From Gentiana macrophylla (taxonomy: Eukaryota > Streptophyta > Magnoliopsida > Gentianales > Gentianaceae): a stretch of DNA of 64,000 nucleotides. Shown here in pieces: positions 11,082 through 22,400 of this stretch (position 1 is its first letter; each line of letters starts with the position of its first letter). The DNA lies in the NCBI GenBank assembly GCA_026214975.1, contig CM047806.1, forward strand, positions 4,377,822-4,441,821, read 5' to 3'. The notes beneath the pieces are model-generated. The model searched no databases, had not been told where the DNA came from, and worked only from the letters and a program-made list of their open reading frames with translations. The position numbers were made by a program, and so were the translations under genes.

Positions 11082-12606
11082 TGTTAAGGGTGAAAATCTA
11101 TGTTTTATTATGATATATTTTACGGTATTTTCCCTTAATTGGATTGATTGCATAATAAATGGTCCTCATATGGAAATATCGAGCGTCATTTAGGTTTTTA
11201 AGGACTTATTCGCAATATTGAATAAATTATGTGTTTTCATCATGAATTATAATTAATTGGACTTTATTACGATTTTGCGATGTTTTCCATGTATTGTAGG
11301 TGTGTTCGATTGTGCTCAAATGATGATCAAAAAGGGTTAAAACTCGAGCTATAAAGATTTAAGAAGAGATAATGATGAAGTGGATTGAAGGAAAGAGATA
11401 AAGATGCAAAAATCGCATTCAAGTCATCACGAACGTTCATCCATGCAAATGGCGTCCATGGTGAACGAAGCGTTGAAATATCGGACGGCGTCCATGGAGA
11501 CAATCTTGATGCAGAGAGTGCGAACGGAGTTTGAACGAAAGCGGGCGAGGAGTTCGTAAATGCGGACGGCGTCCATTCAAATGAGACAGCGTCCGTCCGC
11601 CGACTTAGTGAAACCGCCTCAAATCTCTATAAATCGGCCTATTTTCACACATTGAGACACGAGTTTTACAATCTTAAAACCCTAAACCCAGAGGCGGCCT
11701 TTGGCTGCGATTTTACACTTTTATTTCGATTTTATGCAATTTTAAGTTCGATCAAAGTAGGTTAGTTCTATGTTACTTTTACGCTTTTCAGGTTCTTTGA
11801 GGATGTTCAGAGGCTAAAACCTCCTACAAACGAGAATTGTGAAGCCGTCGGCATTGACTTGATCTCTTTATTTAGACTTTTCTTGTGAGTATTTATTACG
11901 GTTGTTTCTTATCTATGCATATTCTTGTTTTAACGCAATTATATTGGAAGATATGTTGTGTGCTTGATATGTTATTGTTTGATGGAAATCTTGAATAGCA
12001 TAGATCACCATAGATAAGAATAGTTCATTAGATTTACATTAACGGAAGTTAGTAAGTCTAAAAACTAGATCGTTAACGTAAAAGTTGGCACCTTTGATCT
12101 CTTTAACGTGTTAATTTAGTATTGGAAGATATTAGGTTAATAGTTGAATTGCCCAAGGAATTAGGAGTTCATATTTAGGTAAGGTAAATCACAACCGAAT
12201 TAAATACCACGTAAAATCGAGATAGGAGATCAATGCATGTTGATAGGTGGATCAATCCTCGTTTGTCTTTTATAAACTTGATTTACAATCCTCATAGCTT
12301 AGTTGATTAGTTAATCTATTTTCCTGCACTTTTAGTTTATTTTATCGCTTTCAAATCTCTCCTAGCATTGGATTAATCTCCTCTGTCTAGTTATTTTTCG
12401 CATATTTGTTTAGTTAGTTATTCGTTAGGTTAATAATCGTGACAATAATTAGTTAAAAACAAAAGCTAGGGTTAACATTCGCCTAGTTCCCCGTAGGATC
12501 GACCCGGCGATTAACCTCTGTCTTCACGATCCTTATCTTGAGGTTACCTAGGTTTATAAATATTATTACTTGTTTATTCGCATTAGATAAATCCGGGACA
12601 ATTGCA
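11082..12606 (+). repeat. 3' LTR of Athila element
   Basis: It begins TGTTAAGGGTGAAAATC directly after the polypurine tract. It includes a patch with GGACGGCGTCC palindromes (11490-11605), a TATA-like CTCTATAAATCGG at about 11623-11635, and a terminal stretch (CGCCTAGTTCCCCGTAGGATCGACCC..., about 12480) typical of Athila-like LTR ends. The right end is estimated at ...ACAATTGCA (12606). Without the 5' LTR it could be off by tens of bases. Confidence 0.6.
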
Positions 12607-12726
12607 TAATGAATGGTGCCAAGTATTGCCAGGTCTTCTTCCGTGAATAACATAACAACATGAAACAAAAAAATTTCTCCTGTTTTCGGGTTGGATGTTG
12701 CAGAAATTCCGTTAAATACTTTAATA

Positions 12727-12992
12727 CTCCCTCCGTCCCACAATAACTGAACTAGTTGTCAAAATATTTTGTTCTATTTTATGTTAGACAATACAATTTT
12801 CAATGCAATATTTATTGTGTTTTTACTTCATTTATCCTTATTTAGTATTACACTATGAGATATAAAAAAGAAGATCACATTAATTATATTTAAGGAGATT
12901 CTAGAAATTTCATTATAAAAATTAATTCATTAACTCGCCTCCTTAATATGTGTGATTTTTAAGAACCTTCGAGATAAATTGAATCGAGGGAG
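12727..12992. mobile_element. Stowaway-like MITE (Tc1/mariner)
   Basis: The left end is CTCCCTCCGTCCCAC and the right end is the inverted GAGGGAG. Both sides are flanked by TA, the target duplication of this superfamily. The length of 266 bp, the AT-rich interior and the CTCCCTCCGTCCC terminus fit plant Stowaway MITEs. The inverted repeats match well only over the outer 7-8 bp, so this is an aged copy. Confidence 0.7.
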
Positions 12993-13057
12993 TATAATGT
13001 AGTACTATTTCTTACATATTAATAGAATTAAATTTGAAACTAAAGGCTATATATACT

Positions 13058-13151
13058 TCCTGGTCAGTTGTTCATACCCTAATGGTTATTATCCTGATTT
13101 CAGGTGGTTGAAGCACTCCTGGTTCGATTCTACTCTCCTTTCGTTTCAGTG

Positions 13152-13186
<35 letters not shown>
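13058..13186 (+). mobile_element. tRNA-like SINE with poly(A) tail and 15-bp target duplication
   Basis: A body of about 94 bp contains GGTTCGATTCT at about 13122-13132, matching a pol III box B. A possible box A lies near the start (TGGTCAGTTGTTCAT). It ends in about 34 A residues. The 15-bp AAGGCTATATATACT occurs on both sides (13043-13057 and 13187-13201). These are the signs of LINE-mobilised SINE insertion. The long uninterrupted tail and perfect target duplication suggest a young insertion. Confidence 0.75.
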
Positions 13187-13187
<1 letters not shown>

Positions 13188-13201
13188 AGGCTATATATAC
13201 T

Positions 13202-13954
13202 CTATAGCATGTGTAACACAATTTCTTCAAAGTCAACCCCACGTTCCCATGGTGTCACAAAATAATTGAACTTATCAGAATGACACACATATTGTATTAA
13301 ATTCTGCAATACATTTAAGTCCATCCACAATAATGGGGGAAATTTTTAGGTAGTGTGTACTCTACATAAGACATACTACGCGCACACAATCTGAAATCTG
13401 TAGCGAGGATCGTAACTACACACCATACAAACAATTAATTCGCACTGATCGATCGTATATTGACGATTGTCATGACGTAGTAGATGCATACCTACGTCTG
13501 CAGACACACAACCTAAAAATTTCCCCAATAATAGGGGCACTACTTTACTTTATTATACAAATAATGACAATATGTCAACCCTTGTCCCCCTCACGACCCA
13601 TGCCCTTCCAATCAAAATAAATACTACCATTTTATAAATAACTTGTTACAAACTTATAATAATAATAAAATCTTGATCATTCAATGTGCATAAGTATATT
13701 TAAAAATAAAAAAAAAGTATATTTAAAACTCGTTTATGAAATGATTTGTTCACTACGTCACAATTAAAAGATCTACTGAATAATACGTGTTATGATAAAA
13801 AGATATAGTGAAAGATACGGTGTAAATATGTAGGGAACATATCATTGTTAGTTATTTCCAAACAAGCAACACAATGTCTATTAATGGACCATACTACCCT
13901 TGTTCATTGTCCAAAACACAAGAGAAAAGTCACAAATCACCATGGGCAATTGAG
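13202..13954. other. intergenic stretch downstream of CYP710A
   Basis: AT-rich, with no supportable gene or repeat. It holds the 3' flank of the CYP710A gene, which lies on the - strand. No clear polyadenylation signal was identified. Confidence 0.5.
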
Positions 13955-16294
13955 TCATAAAACAGAAGGGAATTTCTTGCACCTTTGAGAAAGAAAAACA
14001 GAGCAATGGTCTTTAGGAACAATGGTAGGAGTATATGAGAGATCATCACAGCCGTCCACTCGATCCCTCTTGAAATCAACCAACGTAGCAAATAGTGCCA
14101 CGAATAGCATAAGATGCCTAATAGCATACCTCTGGCCCACACACTGATGGGCCCCAGTACCAAACGACAGAAAGTTTCTCTTGTATATCTGATCCTCTTG
14201 TCTATCTTCCATGAACCGGTCCGGGTCAAACAGTTCCGGTTCAGTGAACCCTTGAAAAGACGAATCAAAAACCGACGGAAAAACTACTGTCCCTTTCGGA
14301 ATCATGTAATGCTCCGTCAACGGGAAATCAGCCATCGTCATGTGCGGCACCATCGTCGCCGGAGCTCTGATTCTGACCACCTCCCTCACCACCGCCTCCG
14401 TGTACTTCATCTCCCTTAATTGCATTCCGCTGATGGGCTCATCCGATTCGGGGCTCCAATACTTACCCACTTCTAATCGGACCTTTTCAAGAACATCAGG
14501 ATGTAAATCTAGATAAGTTATAGCCCATAACAACGACGATGTTGAAGCATCTTGAGCAGCAAACAAGAAATCAAACAAATGGGCTCCTGAGTTCTGTGTG
14601 ACTGTAAAACGATGCCGGCCGGTCAACTCCGAGTTTAGCAGCTTCTGCTTTTGCTCTTAAGTTTTCTTTCATCCAGAAATCGATTAAACAAGTGGGCTCA
14701 TCTCCGTTTAGCATTTTCTTCTCGCTTTCTTCGGCGCAAGATGCAAGAGTTTCTACTAATCTGGATACGGCTAATCTTGCATTTCTAAAAGCAGAACCCG
14801 GGAAATCGAAAGGCATTTTCATCAAGCCCACGTTGAATGAATTGTAATCAATGTTGAATCTTTTCCGGGCATCTTCCCGGAGGTAAGGTCCGGCGAAAAC
14901 CGTCTGGGAAGTCTCCAAGTTCATATCCCTGCCGCCAGAATTTTTGTATCATTAATTAACTATAACATGTTTAAAGGACGCGGATTCGTACACATGGTGA
15001 GGTACAAGATGCACTATTTCCGTCCAATTATCGACGGATACGTCCAAATTTGGACGGAGAGAAGCAAATTTTAAAAGAAAAAATTCGCCGGATCCGACGA
15101 AAATTTAGACGGAAATGGTGCACAGCACATTGTACCTCATCATATATACCGTAGGTGATCTGTTCCCCATGTTTAAATGTCTAAAATTTATGAATATCCT
15201 AGAAGCAAAAAATGTTAGTTTTAGAACAAAATAATCCTTACAAATCATCACAGCATATTTATACATCAAACAATTTTATAAAAATTGATTCTATCATTTA
15301 CTATTTGAAAGTTGATAATTAAAATCGATGCTATCATTCATTATTTGAAAGTTGATTATTGTCTCAAAAATCGATTTCAAATGTCCATTCAATGTTGTGT
15401 ATAAGTATATGTAATGTATGAGAAAAAATCGACTTCCTATGATTCCTTCAAGGAAAAATCGACTTTTCGATCTTGGACTTTATGAAAGACGATTTTTAAC
15501 TTGAACTTTCGAAACAATCATTCAGTAGTGTATATTTGAAGTGGTGTATGGTAAATCAATTATAACATCTACCACCTACCATACATCGCAAAAAATTGAT
15601 ACATATTATGAAAATCGATTTTTCGAAAGTTAATTCTCATATTTTGAAAGGCGGATTTTTGATTAAAAAATGAAATTAACGCCATGCCAGATAGGCTCAA
15701 CACCCCTCACGGAATATGTATTAAGCTTCTTAAGTCCTTACCTGCAAAGAAACCGGAGAGCCACCGGCTCCGACGGATTCTTCCCGGAATCTTCAAGCCA
15801 AGACTTCAAATGTTTAACAATTATACCATGCTGAATAGTCGTATAAATCCCCAAAGCCTTCGGCGTAAAATTAGGAGCTACACTTTTCCTTAGATCCTTA
15901 TGTTCTTGTCCAAACATATAAATCAAATTATGTTCTCCAAACAGCTTCTTCCCAAACGGATGACCAATTAATTGAAACCCATCAGCCTTAACATTTCCCA
16001 AGATTCTGCATGAGTCATTTCGGTGGAATACGAGTACAGAATGAATTTCCCACCGATGTAATTTGCAGAGATTCCTATAGGAGATGATTTAGCTAAATTA
16101 GCTTGATGATCCCAGAATTTTGTGGGTTCTTTAACCAGAGAAATTGCGTTGCCGATAAAAGGCAAAACGAAAGTCGGGCCGGGTAAAAATCGTTTCTTTT
16201 TCAGGTAATTGATTTGTTCAAGAAGTAGAAGAAAAGCTATTGAAGCTATTATCCATGGAGTATACGGTGAAAGAACATACCATACGGACACCAT
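13955..16294 (-). CDS. CYP710A: CYP710A sterol C-22 desaturase (cytochrome P450), one intron, two apparent frameshifts
   Basis: CYP710A enzymes are ER-bound P450s that introduce the C-22 double bond into sterols (sitosterol to stigmasterol). The start is ATG at 16294 ([10 protein letters not shown]), followed by an N-terminal anchor (about residues 11-25) and the LPGP hinge. Exon 1 is 15742-16294 and exon 2 is 13955-14928. Donor AG/GTAAG and acceptor GGCAG/G join to ...[11 protein letters not shown]. Exon 2 carries the I-helix AAQDASTSS, the ExxR motif EVVR, FDPDRF and the heme loop [10 protein letters not shown]. The frame is disrupted at about 16008-16009 (one base short, in ...[16 protein letters not shown]) and at about 14588 (one extra base, in ...HTEL/GAHLFDF). 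The two shifts compensate, giving 1527 nt or about 508 residues, near the family's usual length. It is either a recently inactivated gene or assembly indel errors. Family call 0.95; functional status unresolved. Confidence 0.9.
14929..15741 (-). other. intron of CYP710A
   Basis: This 813-bp intron has GT...AG borders and is phase 2 (the split codon AG|G encodes Arg). It contains a fold-back MITE near its 3' end and a partial direct repeat at 15281-15360 (two copies of an ATCATTnnnTATTTGAAAGTTGAT block). Confidence 0.8.
14998..15139. mobile_element. fold-back MITE in the CYP710A intron
   Basis: The ends are long inverted repeats: TGAGGTACAAGATGCACTAT at the left, and the complement of an element end reading TGAGGTACAATGTGC at the right. 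A CCGTC-rich stem continues inward on both sides. The 142-bp unit can fold almost end to end. No clear target duplication was seen, so the superfamily is not assigned. Confidence 0.6.
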
Positions 16295-16630
16295 GGTTAA
16301 AGAATGGTGGTGAATTAATTGTGGGTCGAAATATTGTGTGTTTGAAAAATATGAAGCTTTACAGAAAATGAAAGATATGGATTTTTGCAGAAAATGGAGT
16401 AAAGAAGAGTGTAGAAAGAAAGAGATGAAGATGCAAATGCAATTAAAGGATATATATTGAGAAAAGCGGGAAAAAGTGAGATTATAGAGGAAAACTTGGT
16501 TTATTTGCAGTAAATGCAATGCTATTTTTGGGTTGACTTCAATGTATCAATAATGCTTGAGTATTATTTGAATAATGTCTATATCTTAGCTATAAAATAT
16601 TATGTCTGCATCATAATAACAATATATTGA

Positions 16631-16797
16631 CAGGGGCGGATCTAGAGCCTTCAAAGGGTGGTCCACGGACCCGGCTAAAATTAAAAATACTCTGATTTTA
16701 CCTATGTAAAATATTTTGAATTCAGTGAAAAAAATTATTTAGTGTGTTAAATATTTACTGAATGCATTAAAAAAAAAAAGTTCTGGATCCGCCACTG
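16631..16797. mobile_element. hAT-type MITE, 167 bp, perfect 8-bp target duplication
   Basis: Termini are CAGGGGCGGATCTAGAG at the left and the inverse of CAGTGGCGGATCCAGAAC at the right. The flanks are TATATTGA on both sides (16623-16630 and 16798-16805). The CAG-type termini with 8-bp duplication are diagnostic of the hAT superfamily. It lies 337 bp upstream of the CYP710A start codon and so is in its likely promoter. Confidence 0.85.
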
Positions 16798-16805
16798 TAT
16801 ATTGA

Positions 16806-19100
16806 CATCTAAAATCTTCTATAAAATAAAGTATTGGATACATAGCTCTCCGGTGAAAAAGTAGATGTGGTGTGGTAGAAATCTTGTGTTTGACATGCTA
16901 TGTAAAATATCCATATATATTTTGTATTGACTTTATGAAAAAAAGGATTTATTTTTATTATTTATAATTTAAATCACTGAAACATAACTATCGATTTATA
17001 TCATTTACCATGTTCTAAAGGTTGGTTTGGGGCTCAACATTTCTATAATATCACCACATTGACACGATCTACGAAATTGTGTAAGAGGTTGGGGTTCAAT
17101 ATTTCTGTAATATGTGTATATAAGTTATTTGGGAAATTATACCAATTATAAAGATGTTATATTGTTATGTATCAAACCGATCATCCTTTACACCGTAGAT
17201 ATTTGTATGTGTGAGTTGGATGTAGTATCATATTCCTCTACTTGACATAACTACCTAATAAATATTGCACAATAACTTTTCTCCATCCCACCATATCGGA
17301 CATTTTCACATGCACCGCCACCAATGATGTGAATAGACCAAAACCCCAACCACATTGTTTTAGTTTCTCCAGACGAGTGCACGATGCAATGTACTTGTAT
17401 CCAGAGGGTCCGAGCTCTCGACCCGTGTCTAAATTCACATGTTTGCTTAAAAAAACGTTGAGCCTCAACCTAAAAGTTGTTTATTTGGTCTTTGAAGTTT
17501 CATGAACAATATAAATTAAGTGACTATACGTACCTCAATAGTCCGGTTTACAAATGATATATATACACATTTTATTGCAAGTGAAATTAATACTACCAAG
17601 GAGCTATACTTACCTCGATATTAGTAGTTCATGATATCGAACTGTCACACCCCCGATTCAAAAACAAGATTATATGTATATTATACCGGCTATTCTACGT
17701 GTAATTCTTACATGTTTACTCTATTTGTGGAATAGATACAAATTGATGAATCAAAACAACACATTTTGAATTTGAATTAAAACTACATAGTGCATATTCA
17801 TCGACATACGTTACTCCACATATTAAGTAACTATGCAGTAATTTTCCGGTATTCTACCACTTGTTTACTTGATAAATGTGCAGCTCATCTGTCCATCCAA
17901 AACAACATTATTGCAAAATTTATTGAATAGCTTGGGTTGACTATTTGGTGTTGATGAGTTATAACTTATAAGTACGGGGGAGGTGGGTGGGGGTTGATGA
18001 AGCCCATCGAGACGAAAATCGTGATATTACGTGGGTAATCTAAGGGTGATACTTTTTTTTAATCACAAATTGGGAGTAGACTTTCCCTTGGCGTTCCATT
18101 TACGATACAAATTTAGAATGATTAAACTATGATTTGATTCTCTTTTGTCGATATAAAATTTTTTTTATCTGAAGAATTGTCGATATAATTTAACGATAAG
18201 GTAAAATGTTGGCACCTTTATTTATTAATATAACTAGTGTCATGAACGCCGCAGAAGCGCGACGCCGCCATCAAGATTGCATACATGTGATGATAGAGAA
18301 AATGTATTGTTATCTTCTTGCCATGATACATGTTTGATGACTTAATAACATTGAATTTATTAACGAGTATGCATAAAAAAAAAAAAAAAAAAAAAAAACA
18401 AAGAGTTACAACACCAAACACATATAATATTTAGAAGTTGAAGAAGAGAACCTCCGGGTAATGGCACGCCGTCGAATTTCCCGGTTTATCGTCGGCCTCC
18501 TCCATCATCTGGCTTCTTCTTCTTCTTCTTCTTTTTTTTTTTTTTTTTTTTTTTTTCATTTTGTATTTTATTGGCTTTTGGGTAATCACAATATAGTTAT
18601 AACATAATAAAAATAAAAAAAATAAAAAATAAAAACTGACTATGTGGCGACAATTATGCCACGTGGCGGCCCTTGAGGGTTTCCCTTGGCCTTTAATAGA
18701 GTAAGGTGAAAAGAAAATTTGATCGCTATTAAAAAAAAATTCAATCGCAAACTTCATTCCTTTCAAAATATAAATCAATAAATCATCGTCTTTTCTAAAT
18801 CTGAGAATTTTCTTTCTAAAAGACTATAATAGTTTTTTTTTTCTTTATTGAAATGAAATTACCGGTACTTGATACATTTCCTCAGTGGTTGTTACTTAAG
18901 TCTAACTCGACGAAAAGATTGTTGAAGCGAATCACTTTTTTTGTGGAGCCCAAACACACTAAATAATTAAAAAAAAATGATAATATATCAAGTAGTATTT
19001 AAGGGAACAAATTAGGTTATTTTTTCCTAATCTTTTCTAATCTAATCTTCACAATAAAAAGAGAGGCAAAAAGGAGGAAAAATTCGCAGTTTTTTTGGTG
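16806..19100. other. intergenic region with simple repeats and a possible LTR scrap
   Basis: No gene is supportable. Notable contents are TGTCACACCCCCGATTC at 17643, which resembles the start of Tekay/Del-type LTRs but has no matching end; an A-rich homopolymer at 18369-18400; and a (CTT)n-to-poly(T) tract at 18505-18556. Confidence 0.4.
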
Positions 19101-19185
19101 TTGTAGTTGGAACTTTCCGGCGATGATTGGGCGTTGAAACAGACTCCGATCTGCACAAAGGGATTGTTTGTCTCTCATTCTTCTT

Positions 19186-19601
19186 CAACCTGAACGGAGT
19201 ATGGCCCTAACTCCGTTGGGGGCTAGTTGTGCGGTGCTAAGTTTATAATGATTAAGTACGGCAATATGTGCAGGACAGAAGGGAAGGCGAAGACCAACGT
19301 CTAGCTAATCCTCATATATGGTACAATACCCGGGCGGGGGACTCGAAGAGTAGGGGTTGGAAGAAGTGGGAATCCGAGGATCATAAGTACCCAGATCCAC
19401 CCCATATTTCTTTGCATAGTTGCGAGAACTTCTTCTTGCTCCAAGATAGTGGTTGTTTCGGCCATTAGGTCGTAATAAACGCAAGAATAACGACAAGAAA
19501 AAGGCAAAAGCGTGAGTAGGTAAAGGAAGAAGCTTACTTGCTAAATCAGAGGTTGAAGAAAGAATTGGAGTAGATCTGAATTTGCACCACCGGGTTGTCA
19601 A
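19186..19601 (-). pseudogene. remnant of a gypsy-type 'Transposase_28-like' N-terminal protein
   Basis: On the - strand, a frame ending ...GYCTIYED continues past a stop as 'LDVGLRLPFCPAHIAVLNHYKLSTAQLAPNGVRAIL'. That is the YED...LRLPLxPF...VL..Y.L...QLAPN.WR pattern of the putative gypsy-type transposon domain found upstream of pol in some Ty3/gypsy elements. No pol follows. It is a short orphan fragment with one in-frame stop. Confidence 0.5.
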
Positions 19602-20099
19602 TTTAAAATAGGTGAGACGACGGTTGATATGACAAGGGGTATAATACCTGACGTTAGACCCCTTAACACGTCTTCGAAAACTGCTCCACTCATAGAAGAC
19701 GTGGATAAAAACACCTCGTTTTTCGAAAAAGCTATAACGGCATCATAACTAATTAAGCATAGCCACCTGTCAAAAAATAATTTAGATCGATCGGTACGGC
19801 CAAGCCGCACATAGGGCAAATCTGATCTAAACTCAAGAGTGCAGTCAGATGTGGGAGGCTTATGACGATACGAGATTTCACCACTCAACGTGCCAGGCAC
19901 ATGACACCCCAAATAATTGCAAGAGTATACATGAAGCCCTAACTATAAGGGCCAGGAGTTCCATCATGGACTTAAGAGTCGAACTGAGACCTCATGAAGG
20001 AAAATTCGCATTCGGTCGCCCCCGATCCACCGCAGACGGCAAAGCGGGACTGCGTGGCTCGGTCCATCCGACCTTGGAATCTCACCGCATGTCGGCTAG

Positions 20100-20410
20100 A
20101 GAGTATAAATAATTATACGATAATTACGGAAAGAATCCTAAGCCTTTAAGGCCTAAGATCTTTATCATTTAATTTTCAAATATCTTAATTATCTCCTAAA
20201 ATCAAGGGATAATCCAAGAATTATATCTAACTTGAACATCACGAAACGAGAGTCCATATTGGACACGGCTCACGCAGGCCTAGGCACAATCGCCCCTATA
20301 TAAACAATCATAACGAACTACGGCAGACTTGATTCCAACATATACATTGGATACGTAGGCATCCCTGGAGACATTCCCAGACTCAGTCTAAATCTCCCCA
20401 CAAAAATCCT
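20100..20410 (+). repeat. LTR-like fragment of a Ty3/gypsy element
   Basis: The segment has a TATA-like CCCTATATAAACAATC (about 20293-20308). A phrase GGATACGTAGGCATCCCTGG (20349-20368) parallels the Tat LTR near 59690 (ATACGTAGGCACTC), including the preceding CTTGATTCC. This supports an LTR 3' portion in + orientation. Ends are not defined. It abuts the microsatellite at 20419. Confidence 0.45.
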
Positions 20411-20418
20411 CTCCCTCT

Positions 20419-21017
<599 letters not shown>

Positions 21018-21034
21018 AATAAATAAATAAATAA

Positions 21035-21122
<88 letters not shown>
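21018..21122. repeat. (AAAT)n then (AT)n microsatellite
   Basis: Five to six AAAT units run into about 80 bp of pure AT repeat. It follows an ACAAGGTTTAAAAT stretch. Confidence 0.95.
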
Positions 21123-21124
<2 letters not shown>

Positions 21125-22400
21125 CGATTTGAAAAATGTTCACTAATAAAAAATGCAAGAATTGGTTTAACATTATGATTTTCTTTATATAGGATGACAA
21201 CCGACATTGTTTAGTTTTAATTTAGGAAGTTTCGAGACTTCAATTTAAGTGTTCGGTTGATTTTCCTTTCTTTAACTACTCATACGTTTCAGTTTGCTAA
21301 GTTTGAAAGTCCATATATAGGGCACAAACTAGCCACGGAGCTTGGATACGGTTTTCCGATCTGAGATCCATGTATCACAAATGGCATCTCTCCACAGTTT
21401 CTCGACATTTTTCCGACACGCACACATTTTAGCGAGTGTGTTTGGTGATTTAAACAATTATACTAATCAATATTTTTACATTTCGACATGATGTCAACAC
21501 TCTGTAACAAAAAAGTTATTTTATAATTTCAAAATTTTCCGGAGAAATGTTTCATAACCATATAAGTTGCATACAAATCGCAATAAAAATTGATTTTCAA
21601 CAAGAATTATAATTTGAAAGTATTATAATTTGAAAAGCAAATAACAAGCAGCAGCATTCTTTAAGTTAAGGGAAAGAAAAAAAAAATTTATTGCGGCTGA
21701 AATCTTTGCAAGTGACGTGGAGGTCCCCCATATGTGCACCGGATTGAGTACCGCACATGGTGTACCGGAGGGATCCTCTCCCATAGAGCGTCCTAGGCTC
21801 CTAGCAACATGAGTCAACTTATAATTCAATAACTCTATAAACAAAATTTATCTTTACATTTAAATTCATGAACTGTGTACGTATAATTACACTTAATCTA
21901 TTGCATAAGAATCACATTTAAATAAGCCGAAGTATAGTCAAAACGCAGTAAGCCAATACCGCGACATGTTGACGATCTCTCGTCTCAGGGCGACGCATTT
22001 ACACAACCATCATATTTGGACATCCTAAGAAATTTTCAGAATCTGCTTTGCCATTGTCATGATCATGGCGATGGCTACCATCACTAATAGTAACGGTGTC
22101 GACACTTGGTTTTCATCGATACTTAATTCATAAAAGTTATCTGCAGGCGCGCCACAGTAAGTAATGCCATGGCCGAGAGCCCCAAAATGTCAAAATTCAA
22201 GCCCTCCCACAATTTTTGGTCCAGTAGTATATATGTTGTAATAAACGATATTTCTTACGCTTTTTTTAATCGTCATTTTGAGAATTCGTTTTGTTTCACT
22301 TATATGTGTCATTTTACATTATTAAGAATACATCAATTATTATTTTTTCACTTATACCGTCACATTATGTTGGTGGTAAGTGTGGGTATTAATGAGTGAT
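21123..22400. other. intergenic stretch left of the copia array
   Basis: No gene is supportable. The last 90 bp (about 22313-22372) have a near copy just right of the copia array (29093-29150), described separately. Confidence 0.45.

Larger units (their letters stand above)
1..12606 (+). mobile_element. Ty3/gypsy retrotransposon, Athila lineage, decayed; 5' end outside window
   Basis: A single + strand element accounts for the first 12.6 kb. In order there are a leader, Athila-type gag, protease, RT, RNase H, integrase, a pol-to-third-ORF spacer, an Athila third ORF, a long 3' untranslated stretch, a polypurine tract and an LTR. The pol protein matches the Athila pattern (FMDDFSV RT motif, then NWEKCHF and VLGHKVS). 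Every domain is cut by frameshifts or stops, so the copy is not autonomous. The 5' LTR is not visible. The right boundary near 12606 (LTR ending in CA after GGGACAATTG) is an estimate, because there is no second LTR to compare. Confidence 0.85.

Noticed and set aside
12483..12743. Host gene fragment ('KVFNGISATSNPKTGEIFLF...')
   Set aside because: Looks vaguely coding, but it spans the estimated LTR end and the MITE start, and no family was recognised.
14114..14419. + strand ORF of 101 codons
   Set aside because: Antisense shadow of the CYP710A heme-binding exon.
18431..18778. 115-residue Lys/Arg-rich ORF
   Set aside because: Driven by the (CTT)n/poly(T) tract on the opposite strand.
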